Origin: Pisaster brevispinus
Lineage: Eukaryota > Echinodermata > Asteroidea > Forcipulatida > Asteriidae
Length of the DNA stretch: 64,000 bases
Direction of reading: 5' to 3'
Assembly (NCBI GenBank): GCA_023634235.1
Contig: JAMKCF010000028.1
Location: forward strand, 2,226,001 to 2,290,000
A program made the translations under genes and the position numbers. Under the pieces are notes generated by a model. It saw only the letters and a list, made by a program, of their open reading frames with translations, made no database searches and had not been told where the DNA came from. Shown in pieces: positions 10,191-20,129 of the stretch (its first letter is position 1; each line of letters starts with the position of its first letter).

Positions 10191-12292
10191 TTAGATCTCA
10201 AGGGTCTTTCTGAGAATCCTCGCTGTTCCCAAAAGTGTCGCCTTCTGTAATAGATCTACCCTCACACTTGTCCCTATTTCCTCTAGATGTTTCCCAAGTG
10301 CTTTCGGAATGGTGCCAAGTGCTCCAACCACCACAGGGACTACTTTCACCTTCACCTGCCAAATCTTACGAAATTCCCTGGCCAGGTCTTTGTACTTTTG
10401 GATCTTTTGTGTCTCCTTCTTAGCGACCCCTATATCACCCGGCACAGCTATGTCAATAAGATGACACATCTTCTTCGTCTTATCTAAGACTTCAACATCC
10501 AGACGCCTATGTTCTATAACATGATCAGTCTGAATGTTAAAGTCCCAGAGGATCTTGACCTGGTCGGTCTCTACAACTTTATCCGGAACATGCTCGTGCC
10601 ATTTTGCAGTCACTTGGACACCATTCTTTTTACACAGATCCCAGTGAATCAATTTGGCCAAATTGCAGTGTCTTCCTTTGTACTCCGTCTTGGCCATCAT
10701 ACTTCATTCACTGACAATATGAAATACAGTCTCCTCTGCCTTATTACACATTCTGCACATAGGAGAGACGTTTGCTTTCTCTATCCTTGCCTTCATTACA
10801 TTTGTCCTTAGAGACTGGTCTTGTGCCGCAGTAATCAAGCCCTCTGTTTCCTTCTTAAGTTCTACGCTCTTTAACCAATTCCAGGACTTGTTGCTGGCAA
10901 CGCCTTCAGTGCATCTCAAGAACTGGCCATGAAGTGGTTTGTTCCGCCAATCTTGATGTCTTTCCTCTTTCCTTTGCCTCTTGTACTCCTTCGGCCCAAC
11001 TTCGCCTGCCTTCGTGTACTTCTGCGCAACTTTCAACAAGTTCTCCTCAGTCCTCCTAATATGACAATGTAAGCTCCTGCGCTCGATGTTGACACTGTCT
11101 GCCACACTTAGCAACCCCCTATCGCCCTCTGACCTCGGAAGATAAAGTCTGCTCACATTCGCCCGCGGATGAAGCATACCATTCATGGTCATCAGTTTTC
11201 TCATTCTCCTGTCCATGACATCTAGATCTTCCTTAGTCCACTCGACAATACCCTCACTATACCTCATCAAAGACACGGCCCATGTGTTATTTGCCTTAAC
11301 CATGTTCCCCCTGTTCAGTTTTGACTTCAAACATTTCTTTACCTGTCTGATGTACTCTGTCCTCAACCTCACCTTTGATTCCTCGTGAAGGACATGGTTC
11401 GATTCAAGTACACCAAGATACCGATAACTCTCTTCCTCACCCAAAGCCCTCATCTGTGCACCATCTGGCAGAACAATACCGTCGGAATGTACCCTCTTTC
11501 CCCTCTTCATGGTCATTGAAGCACATTTCTCCGGGCCAAACTGCATCCCGATGTCATCGCTGAAAATCCTGACAGTCTGTACCAAAGAATCGATCTCCAC
11601 TTATTCTTTGCAAATCGTGAATAAAAAGCAGATGGTTGATCTTACATCCGTCCTTCTTCATTTCATAACCTGCACTCACCTTCCTCAGAATCATCGACAG
11701 GGGCATCAATGCCAGAACAAACAGGAGCGGAGACAGAGAGTCACCTTGGAAAATCCCTCTTCTTATGCATACCTTGCCCAGACTAGCAATTTTTGGCCAA
11801 CAGATTAGTTCGCCATGTCTTCATGCTCTCACTTAGAAGACGCTTTACTGCATCAGCCAGTCCAACCATATCCAGGCATTCCATTATCCACGTGTGCGAT
11901 ACCATGTCATACGCCTTCTTGTAATCGATCCACGCCATTGCCAAGTTCGTCTTTCTGCTCCTGCAGTCCTTCAGTACAGCCTTATCGTTGATAAGTTGAT
12001 CCTTCGTACCTCTGGACCGCTTCTTTCAGCCTTTCTGCTTCTCTGGAAACAACTGCTGGTCATCCATATGACGATAGAGGTCTTCTGCAATCATACTGGT
12101 CAAGAGTTTATACATCACAGGTAAGCACATGATTGGTCTATAGTTACGAGCAATGTTAATGCACCTTTCTTGATGTCCTTCATGATCAGAACCGTTCTTG
12201 CTTCAGTCATCCAACATGGGACCTTACCATGTCCTAGACAGTCTTGCAATTGTAGGGCCATTCGCTCATGCAAACTGCGAATGAACTATTCT
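10191..12292 (-). mobile_element. 5'-truncated LINE with restriction-like endonuclease
   Basis: On the minus strand, from 12292 down, one sees a reverse transcriptase ('NYRPIMCLP', '[12 protein letters not shown]', 'DSLSPLLFVLALMPL'), a long thumb/linker region (11600-10704, open), a zinc-knuckle-like 'CRMCNKAEETVFH', and a C-terminal part (10700-10191) with 'RRLDVEVLDKTKKMCHLID' and 'VPVVVGALGT'. That order is typical of the R2/R4-like LINEs that carry a restriction-like endonuclease. The catalytic YADD-type motif reads 'LLFIHD', so it is mutated, and there are frameshifts near 11600, 11780 and 12030. The copy is dead. It is read antisense to the neighbouring host exons. Confidence 0.8.
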
Positions 12293-12899
12293 GTTTTTGT
12301 TCTAATATTATTAAACAGCTACTCGAGCAAGTAATTCTTAACGGTAATGCTATTAAAATGTGTTTATAATGTGTTTGTTTATAATTTAATTGTAATTTTA
12401 AAAATACCGTTACTCTTCTGAATTTTCATATTTTTTGATCAAAATATTACGCCCCAATCTCAAGGTTTTGAAAAACTAGCTATACCTCTACCACTGATGG
12501 CATGCGTCAAAATAACAACTCCTTGACGTCATGTGTGGGATGTTGCGTTGTTATACCTTGCAACAAAGCAGCTATACAAAATGGAGCGTCCTTATATGAC
12601 GCAATAGGAGTGATGATGTAACAGAGCTTTTCACAAATCTTTCTGAAGTAAAGCACAGAACAAGGGTGTTCAAAAATTATTGTGGTTTTTTTTTACATTT
12701 AAAATCTTAAATCTCAAGTGAACTCAATTTCCTTATTGATTGGAAACATTTTAAATGAATTTCAGCAAAGATGAGTTGTATCTGTTGTTTGTTTGAGCTG
12801 GTCTTTAACGATTAACCTCTTTTGGTAGCACTGTTTTGTACTTTGTACAGTTTTGCTTGTTTTGATAAATGCCATTTTCTTGTGTAGTTTGTATTACTC
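12293..12899. other. Intergenic, no gene seen
   Basis: AT-rich sequence with no exon I can support. It ends at the CTR9-like exon. Confidence 0.4.
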
Positions 12900-13057
12900 G
12901 ATTCCAGATGGCCCGTCAACAAAAAGTGGAACAGCGAAGTAAAGAGTAGATGGAGAAGAGAGCTCGAGAAAACCAAAAACATCCTTGTGGTTACTGAACC
13001 CAAACCAGTCCGCAAAGGAGGTGGTGGTAGGCGTGGAAAAGTTGGACAAATTTGATT
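12900..13057 (+). pseudogene. CTR9 C-terminal-like exon, isolated
   Basis: Translation gives 'ARQQKVEQRSKE' in one frame, then after a stop and a frame change 'ELEKTKNILVVTEPKP' and 'RKGGGGRRGK'. CTR9 proteins have a charged stretch ending in 'EKTKNILMFTGE' and a G/R-rich tract at the same place, so the match is good though short. The TPR exons of CTR9 lie 24 kb downstream on the same strand, which is the wrong order for one gene. The in-frame TAG and the frame change suggest a pseudogene fragment left by rearrangement. The acceptor is unclear. Confidence 0.5.
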
Positions 13058-13329
13058 TCAATTATTTGTAAAACGAATGCTCATAGGAATTTCTTTATTT
13101 ATTCATGATTACTTTTGACCTAGACTAGTCCTTTATTTCTGTGTAAACCGAGAAAAATTGTTTATTCTGAGGTATATAGAGAATACATAACACAACAGTT
13201 TAATGTAAGATTATTAAATTTGTATGAGTAACTATGACAAAAATATTTATGAGGCTGAATTAGTTACGATTGAAATAGCAAAATGATTCATTTGAAAGGT
13301 TCTCTGGATCATATGAAACAGTGTAATGA

Positions 13330-13440
13330 ATAATCATGGATGATTCTATGGATAATCATGGTTGAGTCTATGAATAATCATGAATGAATCTATGGATAAT
13401 CATGAGGCATTAATACTCATGAGGTTGAATTATTCATGAT
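13330..13440. repeat. Short tandem repeat, ~22-bp 'gataatcatgaatgaatctat' unit
   Basis: About four imperfect copies of a unit built on 'ataatcatg' and 'tctatg' run through this stretch. The flanking 13058-13471 holds no other recognisable feature. Confidence 0.6.
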
Positions 13441-13471
13441 AAAAATCCACTGCTCCCTTGTGTGCTTTCAG

Positions 13472-14462
13472 CAATTGTTGTCAAACTGACGTCCCATGGC
13501 AGTACGTGATGCTTTCCTTTAGTCAACTCAAACTTGAATCCGATCTGCAATGCACGAAGGACTTCATTGAGGTAAGAACAGGGTTTTACTGTTAATTTGT
13601 CTCCAACTGATTTGACTGCTGGAAAAAATGTCTTTGGATTTCAATTATAAGATAGAATCAGAAGCACACTGTATTTGTTAATCTTGTTGGTGAAGACATG
13701 GGATCAAAACTACAACTGCTTTCCCACAGAAGGTCTGTAGCCAGCCTCTGTCTTTTACACGGATGTTTGCAAGGTAAACGTGCTACCTGTGTGTCCGACC
13801 TGGTTCCTCCTATCAGGATGTTTGAGTGTTAAACCAGGCTTTCTGCTTGTTAATCTTGCTTGGCTGAGATGTAGAACAAAAAGCTATCCAACAGCTTTAT
13901 TCCATGTACATCTCTTTGGAACTCCTTACCTGTTAAATCAACATTTCTCCATCCTACAATCTAAACAGATTCCAGACGCAAATCTACCTTTAGCTCCCTG
14001 AGTTATTCTCATATTGAATGTTTTTTGTCTTGTACGTAACCCCCAAAACCAAGAGTGGCTTTAAGCCTTGTTTTGGGCAAACGTGCTTTAAAGTTATAAA
14101 AGAAACACAAGGTCATAACTTGACAGGTTGAAAGGTCATATCTAACACGCTATAGCAAGCACACATTTTGCTCCACGCGATAAGGTCGTATCTCTTTTAA
14201 TTGTTTTTTGCCTACACTTATTGCACTACCAACAACAATTTCAATTGCAACCTGGCTCCACTGACATAGTGAAATCTTTTCTTTTTTTGTGTGTGTTCAG
14301 ATTCAGGACGTGATACCCAAGAAGCGTCTGTCTTCTGTAGGGATGCAAATACTTTCACTTGGATCACCGAGGGAAGTGAAGTCATCGCAAAATTCCAAAC
14401 AGACGACGAGTAGTGCTTCCAAAGTTGCAGAGAGCTCGAGAGAAAGAGACATTTTCCTGTAA
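13472..14462 (+). CDS. Terminal two exons of an unrecognised gene
   Basis: Exon 13472-13571 (after 'gctttcag', before 'gtaaga') encodes a piece with 'PWQYVMLSFSQLKLESD' and 'CTKDFIE'. Exon 14301-14462 (after 'gtgtgttcag') continues in phase with 'IQDVIPKKRLSSVGMQILSL', is rich in S/K, and ends 'RERDIFL' and TAA at 14460-14462. The frame stays open through both. The pattern of hydrophobic residues plus 'C..DFIEI' faintly recalls a CUB domain, but I would not assign it. A diverged copy of the last exon at about 27938-28077 stops early, so this may be the better preserved of two copies. Upstream exons were not found. Confidence 0.45.
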
Positions 14463-14960
14463 AGTGTTGGACATCAGAGTGGTTGGACGGCAGCTTTTTC
14501 CATGTATGAACTGAATTATGGCTATCAGTACAGGTAGTGGTCAGCCTACTGGTCTTTATTTTTTGTATAGTTTATTATCTGCTTGTCGACCGACCAGGTT
14601 CATATTGTAATATTAATAATAATGTTAATAATTATGTGTATTATTTTAAATGGAATGCATGGGGGTGTTGTCTGCGGTTTGGCTGGTGGGATTCGACTTG
14701 GAGGCATAGGTTTGTGAGTTTGTTGTGTGAATGATGATGATTAGTGGGCCCTGTGTGTTAGGTAACTTATGCCTTCTTGCCCATCCAGTGTCATGCTATA
14801 TATTCTATGTTCTCCAATCACGCACTCATGCATTTGCTTTCTTCGAGATAATAATTATTTGGTAGAGACTGAATATCTAGGAGTTGCCTTCATTTTTATT
14901 GACATTTTATCGACATACTTGCATTGTATAAGATAATTAAATGTACATGTATGTGTTTTA

Positions 14961-15230
14961 TTGACCGCCTGCACAACTCTCAACAGTTTGTACAGGTGTT
15001 TACAGAGAATAAATCCCAGCCAGATCCACAGTCAACATCCAAAAGCTGGATATAGCTGTGTAGGGCGTCACTTTAATCTTTCTAATCACTCCATTTCTCT
15101 CATGATTTTACAGGGCTTTGAGGCACTAGGAAACCACAAGATTGTTCGTATGAGTAGGGAGAAGCTATGGATAAGGCGTCTTCAGACCATTCAACCCCAT
15201 GGTCTAAACATCCAAGAAGGAAATGTCTAA
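14961..15230 (+). pseudogene. GIY-YIG endonuclease C-terminal remnant (Penelope-like)
   Basis: The 89-residue open frame contains 'GRHFNLSNHSI' and ends 'REKLWIRRLQTIQPHGLN', the signature of the C-terminal GIY-YIG domain of Penelope-like retroelements (G-HFN..H...; RE..WI..L.T..P.GLN). The upstream reverse transcriptase is absent. A second copy with an inserted/deleted base sits at 28580-28825. It is followed by the foldback repeat. Confidence 0.6.
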
Positions 15231-15368
15231 TAACCTTTTGTCTTTGCCTTCTCCTTTTTACCACAGATTCTCCTCTCCAGTCTGCCTCATTCACTAATCA
15301 ATTACTTTTGTCTCCCTCTTCCCATCATTTATTTTTTACTTTTTGAGGCTTTGCATGATGAGGTATCA

Positions 15369-16108
15369 ATGTATATTCAGTTTGCATTAACACCGTATGT
15401 ATATCTACTAGCTATGTAGATTTGTTCTAATGAACTAGGTCTTGCTTTTTTAACATTTTTTATTCTACTGCCGCAGAGTAGATTTGGAAATCGGAAGACT
15501 ACTTCGGGAGACTACTTAGTTCTGAAAAGAACTGTCCAGCTTATTAGCTACTACCTGGGCGGTGGGTAGGAAATTGGCCGGGACTACTACTTTGGCTTCA
15601 TAGTGAATTCGATCGAGGGAACTTCTCAGTATTAACTTCATTGCCGCGGAGTGAGTTCTTAATTGGTCTCAACATTTAGACTAGCTTCCTCTAGTCATCG
15701 TCTCCGGACAATGACTAGAGCAAGCTAGTCGGTTTCGACTAGCTTGCTCCAGTCATCGTCTCCTAACGATGAGACGATGACTAGAGCAAGCTAGTCGAAA
15801 CATTGAGACCAATTAAGAACTCACTCCGTGGCAGTGAAGTTAATAACGAGAAGTCCCCTCGATCCTATCCACTATGAAGCCAAAGTAGTAGTCCCAGCCA
15901 ATTTCCTACCCTCCGCCCAGGTAGTAGCTAATAAGCTGGACAGTTCTTTTCAGAACTAAGTAGTCTCCCGAAGTAGTCTCCCGATTTCCAAATCTACTCT
16001 GCGGCAGTAGAATAAAAATACAATAAAAAGCAAGACCTAGTTCTTTAAGAACAAATCTACATAGCTAGTAGATATACACACGGTGATTACTGCAAACCGA
16101 ATATACAT
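15369..16108. repeat. ~740-bp foldback palindrome
   Basis: The left arm (15369-15740) and right arm (15745-16108) are near-perfect reverse complements. Landmarks are 'tctactagctatgtagattt' at 15403 against 'aaatctacatagctagtaga', and 'gtccagcttattagctacta' against its complement. The centre is made of nested copies of 'gactagcttgct' and 'agcaagctagtc'. One such arm also occurs at 39279-39552 and 59705-59975, and a four-arm version at 28912-29974. Confidence 0.85.
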
Positions 16109-16259
16109 CATTTATTTTGTCTTTTGTATTCGTTCCTCTTGTGGTCAAACCAGCCCCTCCCCCACCCCACCCCCTTTTGTTACCCTCCTTTTTGTTCATC
16201 CTCCTGCTTTCTCTGTGTGCTTTCATCTCTAACGTCTATCTCCACTCCACTTTTTATGT

Positions 16260-16330
16260 TTGTAGTCTTGTCATTTTGCCTTCAAGAAAGACTCTGCTAG
16301 GGTCGAAACGTCAGGCCACTATCTATTTTT
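16260..16330 (+). other. Hammerhead-like motif, degenerate
   Basis: A stem (GACTCT-GCT-AGGGTC) is followed by GAAACGTC and a flanking GCC/GGC pairing, the arrangement of Penelope-type hammerhead ribozymes. The CUGANGA core box is not present, since the sequence reads 'cttcaagaaa'. A second copy at about 30232-30277 also lacks it. I treat it as a relic. Confidence 0.35.
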
Positions 16331-16543
16331 GTGTGTGTAGTAGTTTTTCCATGATTTTTAGAGCCAATTTGTAATAAGTTTTTTGCTGAGAATTTTTTAT
16401 TCATGCTCATTTGTATTTAGAACAACTTAAGTGTGAGGGACTGTTTATGTATAATTTTCTTGTGTATGAATCTCACAAGTAAGTCAAATTGTGAGTTTGA
16501 GGTGCATATATAGTTTAAAGGTGTAAATCAATGAAAATCATGG

Positions 16544-17270
16544 TTGATATTTTTTGACAATTTGCTTGATTCAGCCATGGTTTCTTATTTTCCCTTGAAA
16601 AGCTACAAGAGCCGTGTTAATGACAAGCCTTGGCTTACACCTCACATAAATGTTTTTGACCGTCAAATTATGTTGGGTAATAGTTATTATTGGTATAACT
16701 CTGCTCTTTCATCGCTTAGCCTTGACTCTTTGGCTGGTAGGAGAGAGGCACACTGCAGGCGTTTTGCTAATGAACTTGCTAATAACCCTCACACTAAAGA
16801 CCTCCTTCCCCCTACCAGGCATGAGAGTCATGGTCGAAATCTCCGAAATAGGCATCATGTTTCAACCATCCCCACCAGATCCAGTCGTTTTAAAAATAGC
16901 CCTGTTCCTTATTTCATAGGTTTAATTAATTCTTAATTATTTCTCCATTTTATTGTGTGTGGTGGTCTGAGTGAGGTTCTTATTTAATTTTATGTTTTAT
17001 TGAAACATTTATGTCCCTGTTAATTATTCCATTTCCCTTTTAAACTACAGTGAGGTGTTTCTTTTGTTTATGTGGTTCTGTTTTTGTTTTAAAGGCGAGT
17101 GTGCAATCTGTTTTTCTTATCTATTTTTTTCTATTTAGGTGTCCTTAAAAAAAAAGTATGTTTTATCAATTTTTTACTATTGTAATGACTCTGTAATTTG
17201 ACCTTAAAGTCACGAAGTTTGTCAATTTTAATAAATTTTAAAATCTTAATCATATATAAATGTCATTTTC
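16544..17270 (+). mobile_element. LINE ORF2 C-terminal remnant and 3' tail
   Basis: An open frame to 16936 carries 'NDKPWLTPHINVFDRQ' (typical of LINE endonuclease/RT polyproteins) close to a terminal 'RSSRFKNSPVPYFIGLINS' and stop, which is a usual end of such proteins. The reverse transcriptase between them is deleted. An AT-rich 3' region with 'aataaattttaaaatcttaat' follows. It is non-functional. Confidence 0.55.
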
Positions 17271-17980
17271 ATAAATCCTTTCTAGGTCACACTTGTTTGT
17301 TTTTATGGACCACTCGGGTCGCATGGTCGTAAAGTAGGGAACCCAAGTGCGTCCTCAATGTTCAATTGTCTCCTCCAACTTGGTTGTTAGAATATTTATA
17401 GTGAAAAGTTAAGTTTGAAGTCTCGACCTTTAGGCTCATTCTCTTTTTCGTTTTAGCTTTAAGCAAGAGAGATCAAGAGCACATTTATTTTCTCACGTTA
17501 TTTTTCTTTATTTTGTACGAAGCATGACTCTGGCCATGCTCCAAATGCATTTCAGTAGGGAGGGATAGGGTCATAGAGCTATTTGTGAGTATCTGTATCA
17601 AAACATAATTTTATTCCAGAAATAATTTTTTAATAGAAGGCCGGCCTCCTTCCCTTGTCTCTACATTAACTGTTAATTAAGTGAGGAGGGTCCTCATAAA
17701 TTCCTTCATCTCTGCCAATTGCTTTGTTTTGCTTTATTAATTGACTTTATATTTATAATATTGTATTTTGTTATGTTCCCTTTGGGGGAGAATTACAAGA
17801 TGAGCGAGTACCTGCATTTCTGTTTCCATTTTGGAGTAATTTGTTTGTTTCTGAGTTTAGCGGGTAGTCCGCTCCCCTTCTGGCAGATAGGGATGAGCTC
17901 TTACAATACGTTGAGCCACTTTTTATAGCTCTTACATCCTTTTAAAGATTCTTTTGCAAAAAAGTATAGTCCCTGCATAA
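17271..17980. other. Intergenic, no gene seen
   Basis: Low-complexity T-rich sequence. Open frames here are short and I support none. Confidence 0.4.
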
Positions 17981-17989
17981 ATAGGCAAA

Positions 17990-18900
17990 GAGTAAAAATG
18001 GCATCTGAAAAACTGTGGTTAATTAACCACTAATTAGTGAGCCAAATTAGCCAGCTTCTATTCATAATGAAGGGTACAAATTCTTTTCAGAAAGGTAGTT
18101 GACCTCGAAAGCACAGGCATTATAAATGGAAATGGTGTCTGTATATAGTTGTGGCTATTTTTGAGCTGCCTTATTTGGTTCACTAATTAGTGGTTAAATA
18201 CAGTTTTACAGAAGCTATTTTCCATCTATAGCAGGTACAATGCACATGCGGTTGAGTAAAACTACCTTAAAAAAAAATTTGTATCCTTAATTATCAGTAA
18301 AAAAAAAATAGCCCAGGATCTTGAAGACTGTTATAACCTGGACACACCACTTTTTTGAAGTAGCTTAATTGGTCCAGTAATTAGTGGTTAATTAAGTACA
18401 GTTATACAGACGCCATTCTCCATCTATAACACGCAAAATGGCCCATGCACTTTAATTAGTCAACTGCCTCTTTGAACTGCTGGTTCAATCTGAGTTCGAT
18501 CGGAGACTAACAATATTCAAACTGCTCAAAATGCTCTGACATGAATTCTGTACTAAGACAAGTGGGTGCTCTGAAGCAGCCAGTTCAATCTCATTAAACG
18601 AGTGTTACACTGGGCACCACATTTTGGAGTTAATTAACCACATCTACGCAGATGTCATTTGCGTCTCACGTACATTTGCCTTATGCGGTTGAGTAATAAC
18701 TACCTCTAAGAATGTACTCTTCGTTATTAGTAAAAGTGTAAGTTTAATCCCAGAATCTTGCAAACTGTCAAACTGAACATACCAATTTTTTGAGCTGGCA
18801 AATTTGGTCCATTGATAAGTGGTTAGTATCACAGTTACATACGCCATTTTCCATCCATAACACGCACAATTACATAACGCGGTTGAGTAAACTACTTTTC
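17990..18900. repeat. Diverged repeats with 'ttaattaaccactaattagtg' core
   Basis: At least four copies of a unit recur, in both orientations: around 18015, 18180, 18370 and 18800. Each holds 'accactaattagtg' or its complement beside 'ggtccaattaagct'-like sequence, 'ccattttccatc' and 'gcggttgagtaa'. A further copy is at 32060-32170. They look like old copies of one inverted-repeat element. Confidence 0.55.
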
Positions 18901-19440
18901 GATATTTTATACTTTATTGAAAACAAACACAGATGGATGCGTTCATACAAACATGTTTAAAAGGTACGACAAGTGGTTAAGAAAAATATTAATTGTTGGG
19001 AAAAAATATTGATGTTAGTATAAAATTTATTATTATTATTCCAACGAAAAACTACAAAAAGGAAAACAACTTTTTGATAAGTTCAGAAGTCCCCACCATG
19101 GCAACAGTGAGAAAGAAACCCGCTCTGTGACTATCAATGCAAGAGTAGTTCAATTTCAACACTTCCAATTTAATTTGTTAATTTAATTAACGTAAAGGTT
19201 GCCGATTACAAATTTAAGATTGACAACATATTTTCATATGCAAAAAAACTATTATTAGTTCTTGAATGACGAAAGTGGTTAAATTTACCTTTGTGTAAAC
19301 GATATGCAGTTTTCAGATTACGACAACATGCAAATTATTTTACTTTTACTTATTTAATCTTAATTACTGAACTCAGAAAAGTTGAAAGATCAAGGATGAC
19401 TAGTTTCTCAAATGTTTGAAGTACCCCCCCCCCCTTCATT
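18901..19440. other. Intergenic, no gene seen
   Basis: AT-rich sequence with no supported feature. It leads into the CRE-like cluster ahead of the candidate first exon at 19588. Confidence 0.4.
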
Positions 19441-19451
19441 TGCACTTACTT

Positions 19452-19490
19452 TGATGACGTTGCTGACGTCGCATTCAAGTGACGTAATTT
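19452..19490 (+). promoter_or_regulatory. Candidate promoter with repeated TGACGT (CRE-like) half sites
   Basis: Three TGACGT-type half sites lie within 40 bp ('tgatgacgttgctgacgtcg', then 'gtgacgtaatt'), about 100-135 bp upstream of the ATG at 19588. This is consistent with a proximal promoter of ATF/CREB type. It is a motif-only inference. Confidence 0.35.
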
Positions 19491-19587
19491 TTACTTGTCA
19501 TGTAGCTTATTTTATTGTACAGCGCCCTCACAGCGTTTGGAATTTTCGCGGGGTTTCTCCAGCATTATTTTGCTTTACGAAGACAAG

Positions 19588-19694
19588 ATGACACCTCGGG
19601 TTTCTGGCTACGTTTTTGCTGTTGTTCTTTTTCATTTTGAATGCAGCCTTCGAATGATTGAAGATGTAGGCACTGCATGTGTGCGAATGTTCAG
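19588..19694 (+). CDS. Candidate first exon of an unrecognised gene
   Basis: ATG at 19588 opens 'MTPRVSGYVFAVVLFHFECS' and continues to 'RMF' before the donor 'tcag|gtaaat'. The ATG follows the CRE-like cluster and a GC-richer patch. The plus-strand array of splice-bordered segments at 20228-23010 could supply later exons, but phase and identity are unproven. No family is recognised. Confidence 0.3.
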
Positions 19695-20129
19695 GTAAAT
19701 ATCACTTTATTCTACTCTTATTCTACGGTTTATCATGTTCGTTTGTGCAGTTAGGTTTGTTTCTCTACGATCATTACAACTTTTGGGAGAAAACAAAGAC
19801 TAAACAATGACGGCAGCAAACGTTTGTCAGTGAAGACAGTGGCGAGAATGCTAATATTAGTCAAGTCGGGAGCACTCATTCTGGTTTAGTCTGGTTTGGA
19901 AATTATGTCTGCAGCACAGAATAATCTAACTTTATTCATCTCTATCATCATCTATGAATTCCAGTTCTCAGAGACATTTTGTGAACTAAATCAACACTCC
20001 CAACAGTTCAGTTTTCGGTAGGTTTCTTCTGATCTCTGACTCTGCTCTGGTCAGTCCCTCCTGCTACCAATTGTCCACTTGCCGCTTGTGTGCATTTACC
20101 ATTCTACATTGACTTGCCACAGTCCTATA

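Larger units (their letters stand above)
13757..16380 (+). repeat. Large duplicated block, copy A
   Basis: From 'aaggtaaacgtgctacc' onward, this block matches 27417-30330 over most of its length with many small differences. Shared landmarks in order: 'ccgacctggtt..cctatcaggatgtttg', the terminal exon, 'cttgtcg..gaccaggttcatattg', the GIY-YIG remnant, the foldback palindrome, and the 'cttgtggtcaaaccagcccctcccc' tract. It is an old segmental duplication or two copies of one large composite element. Confidence 0.75.
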
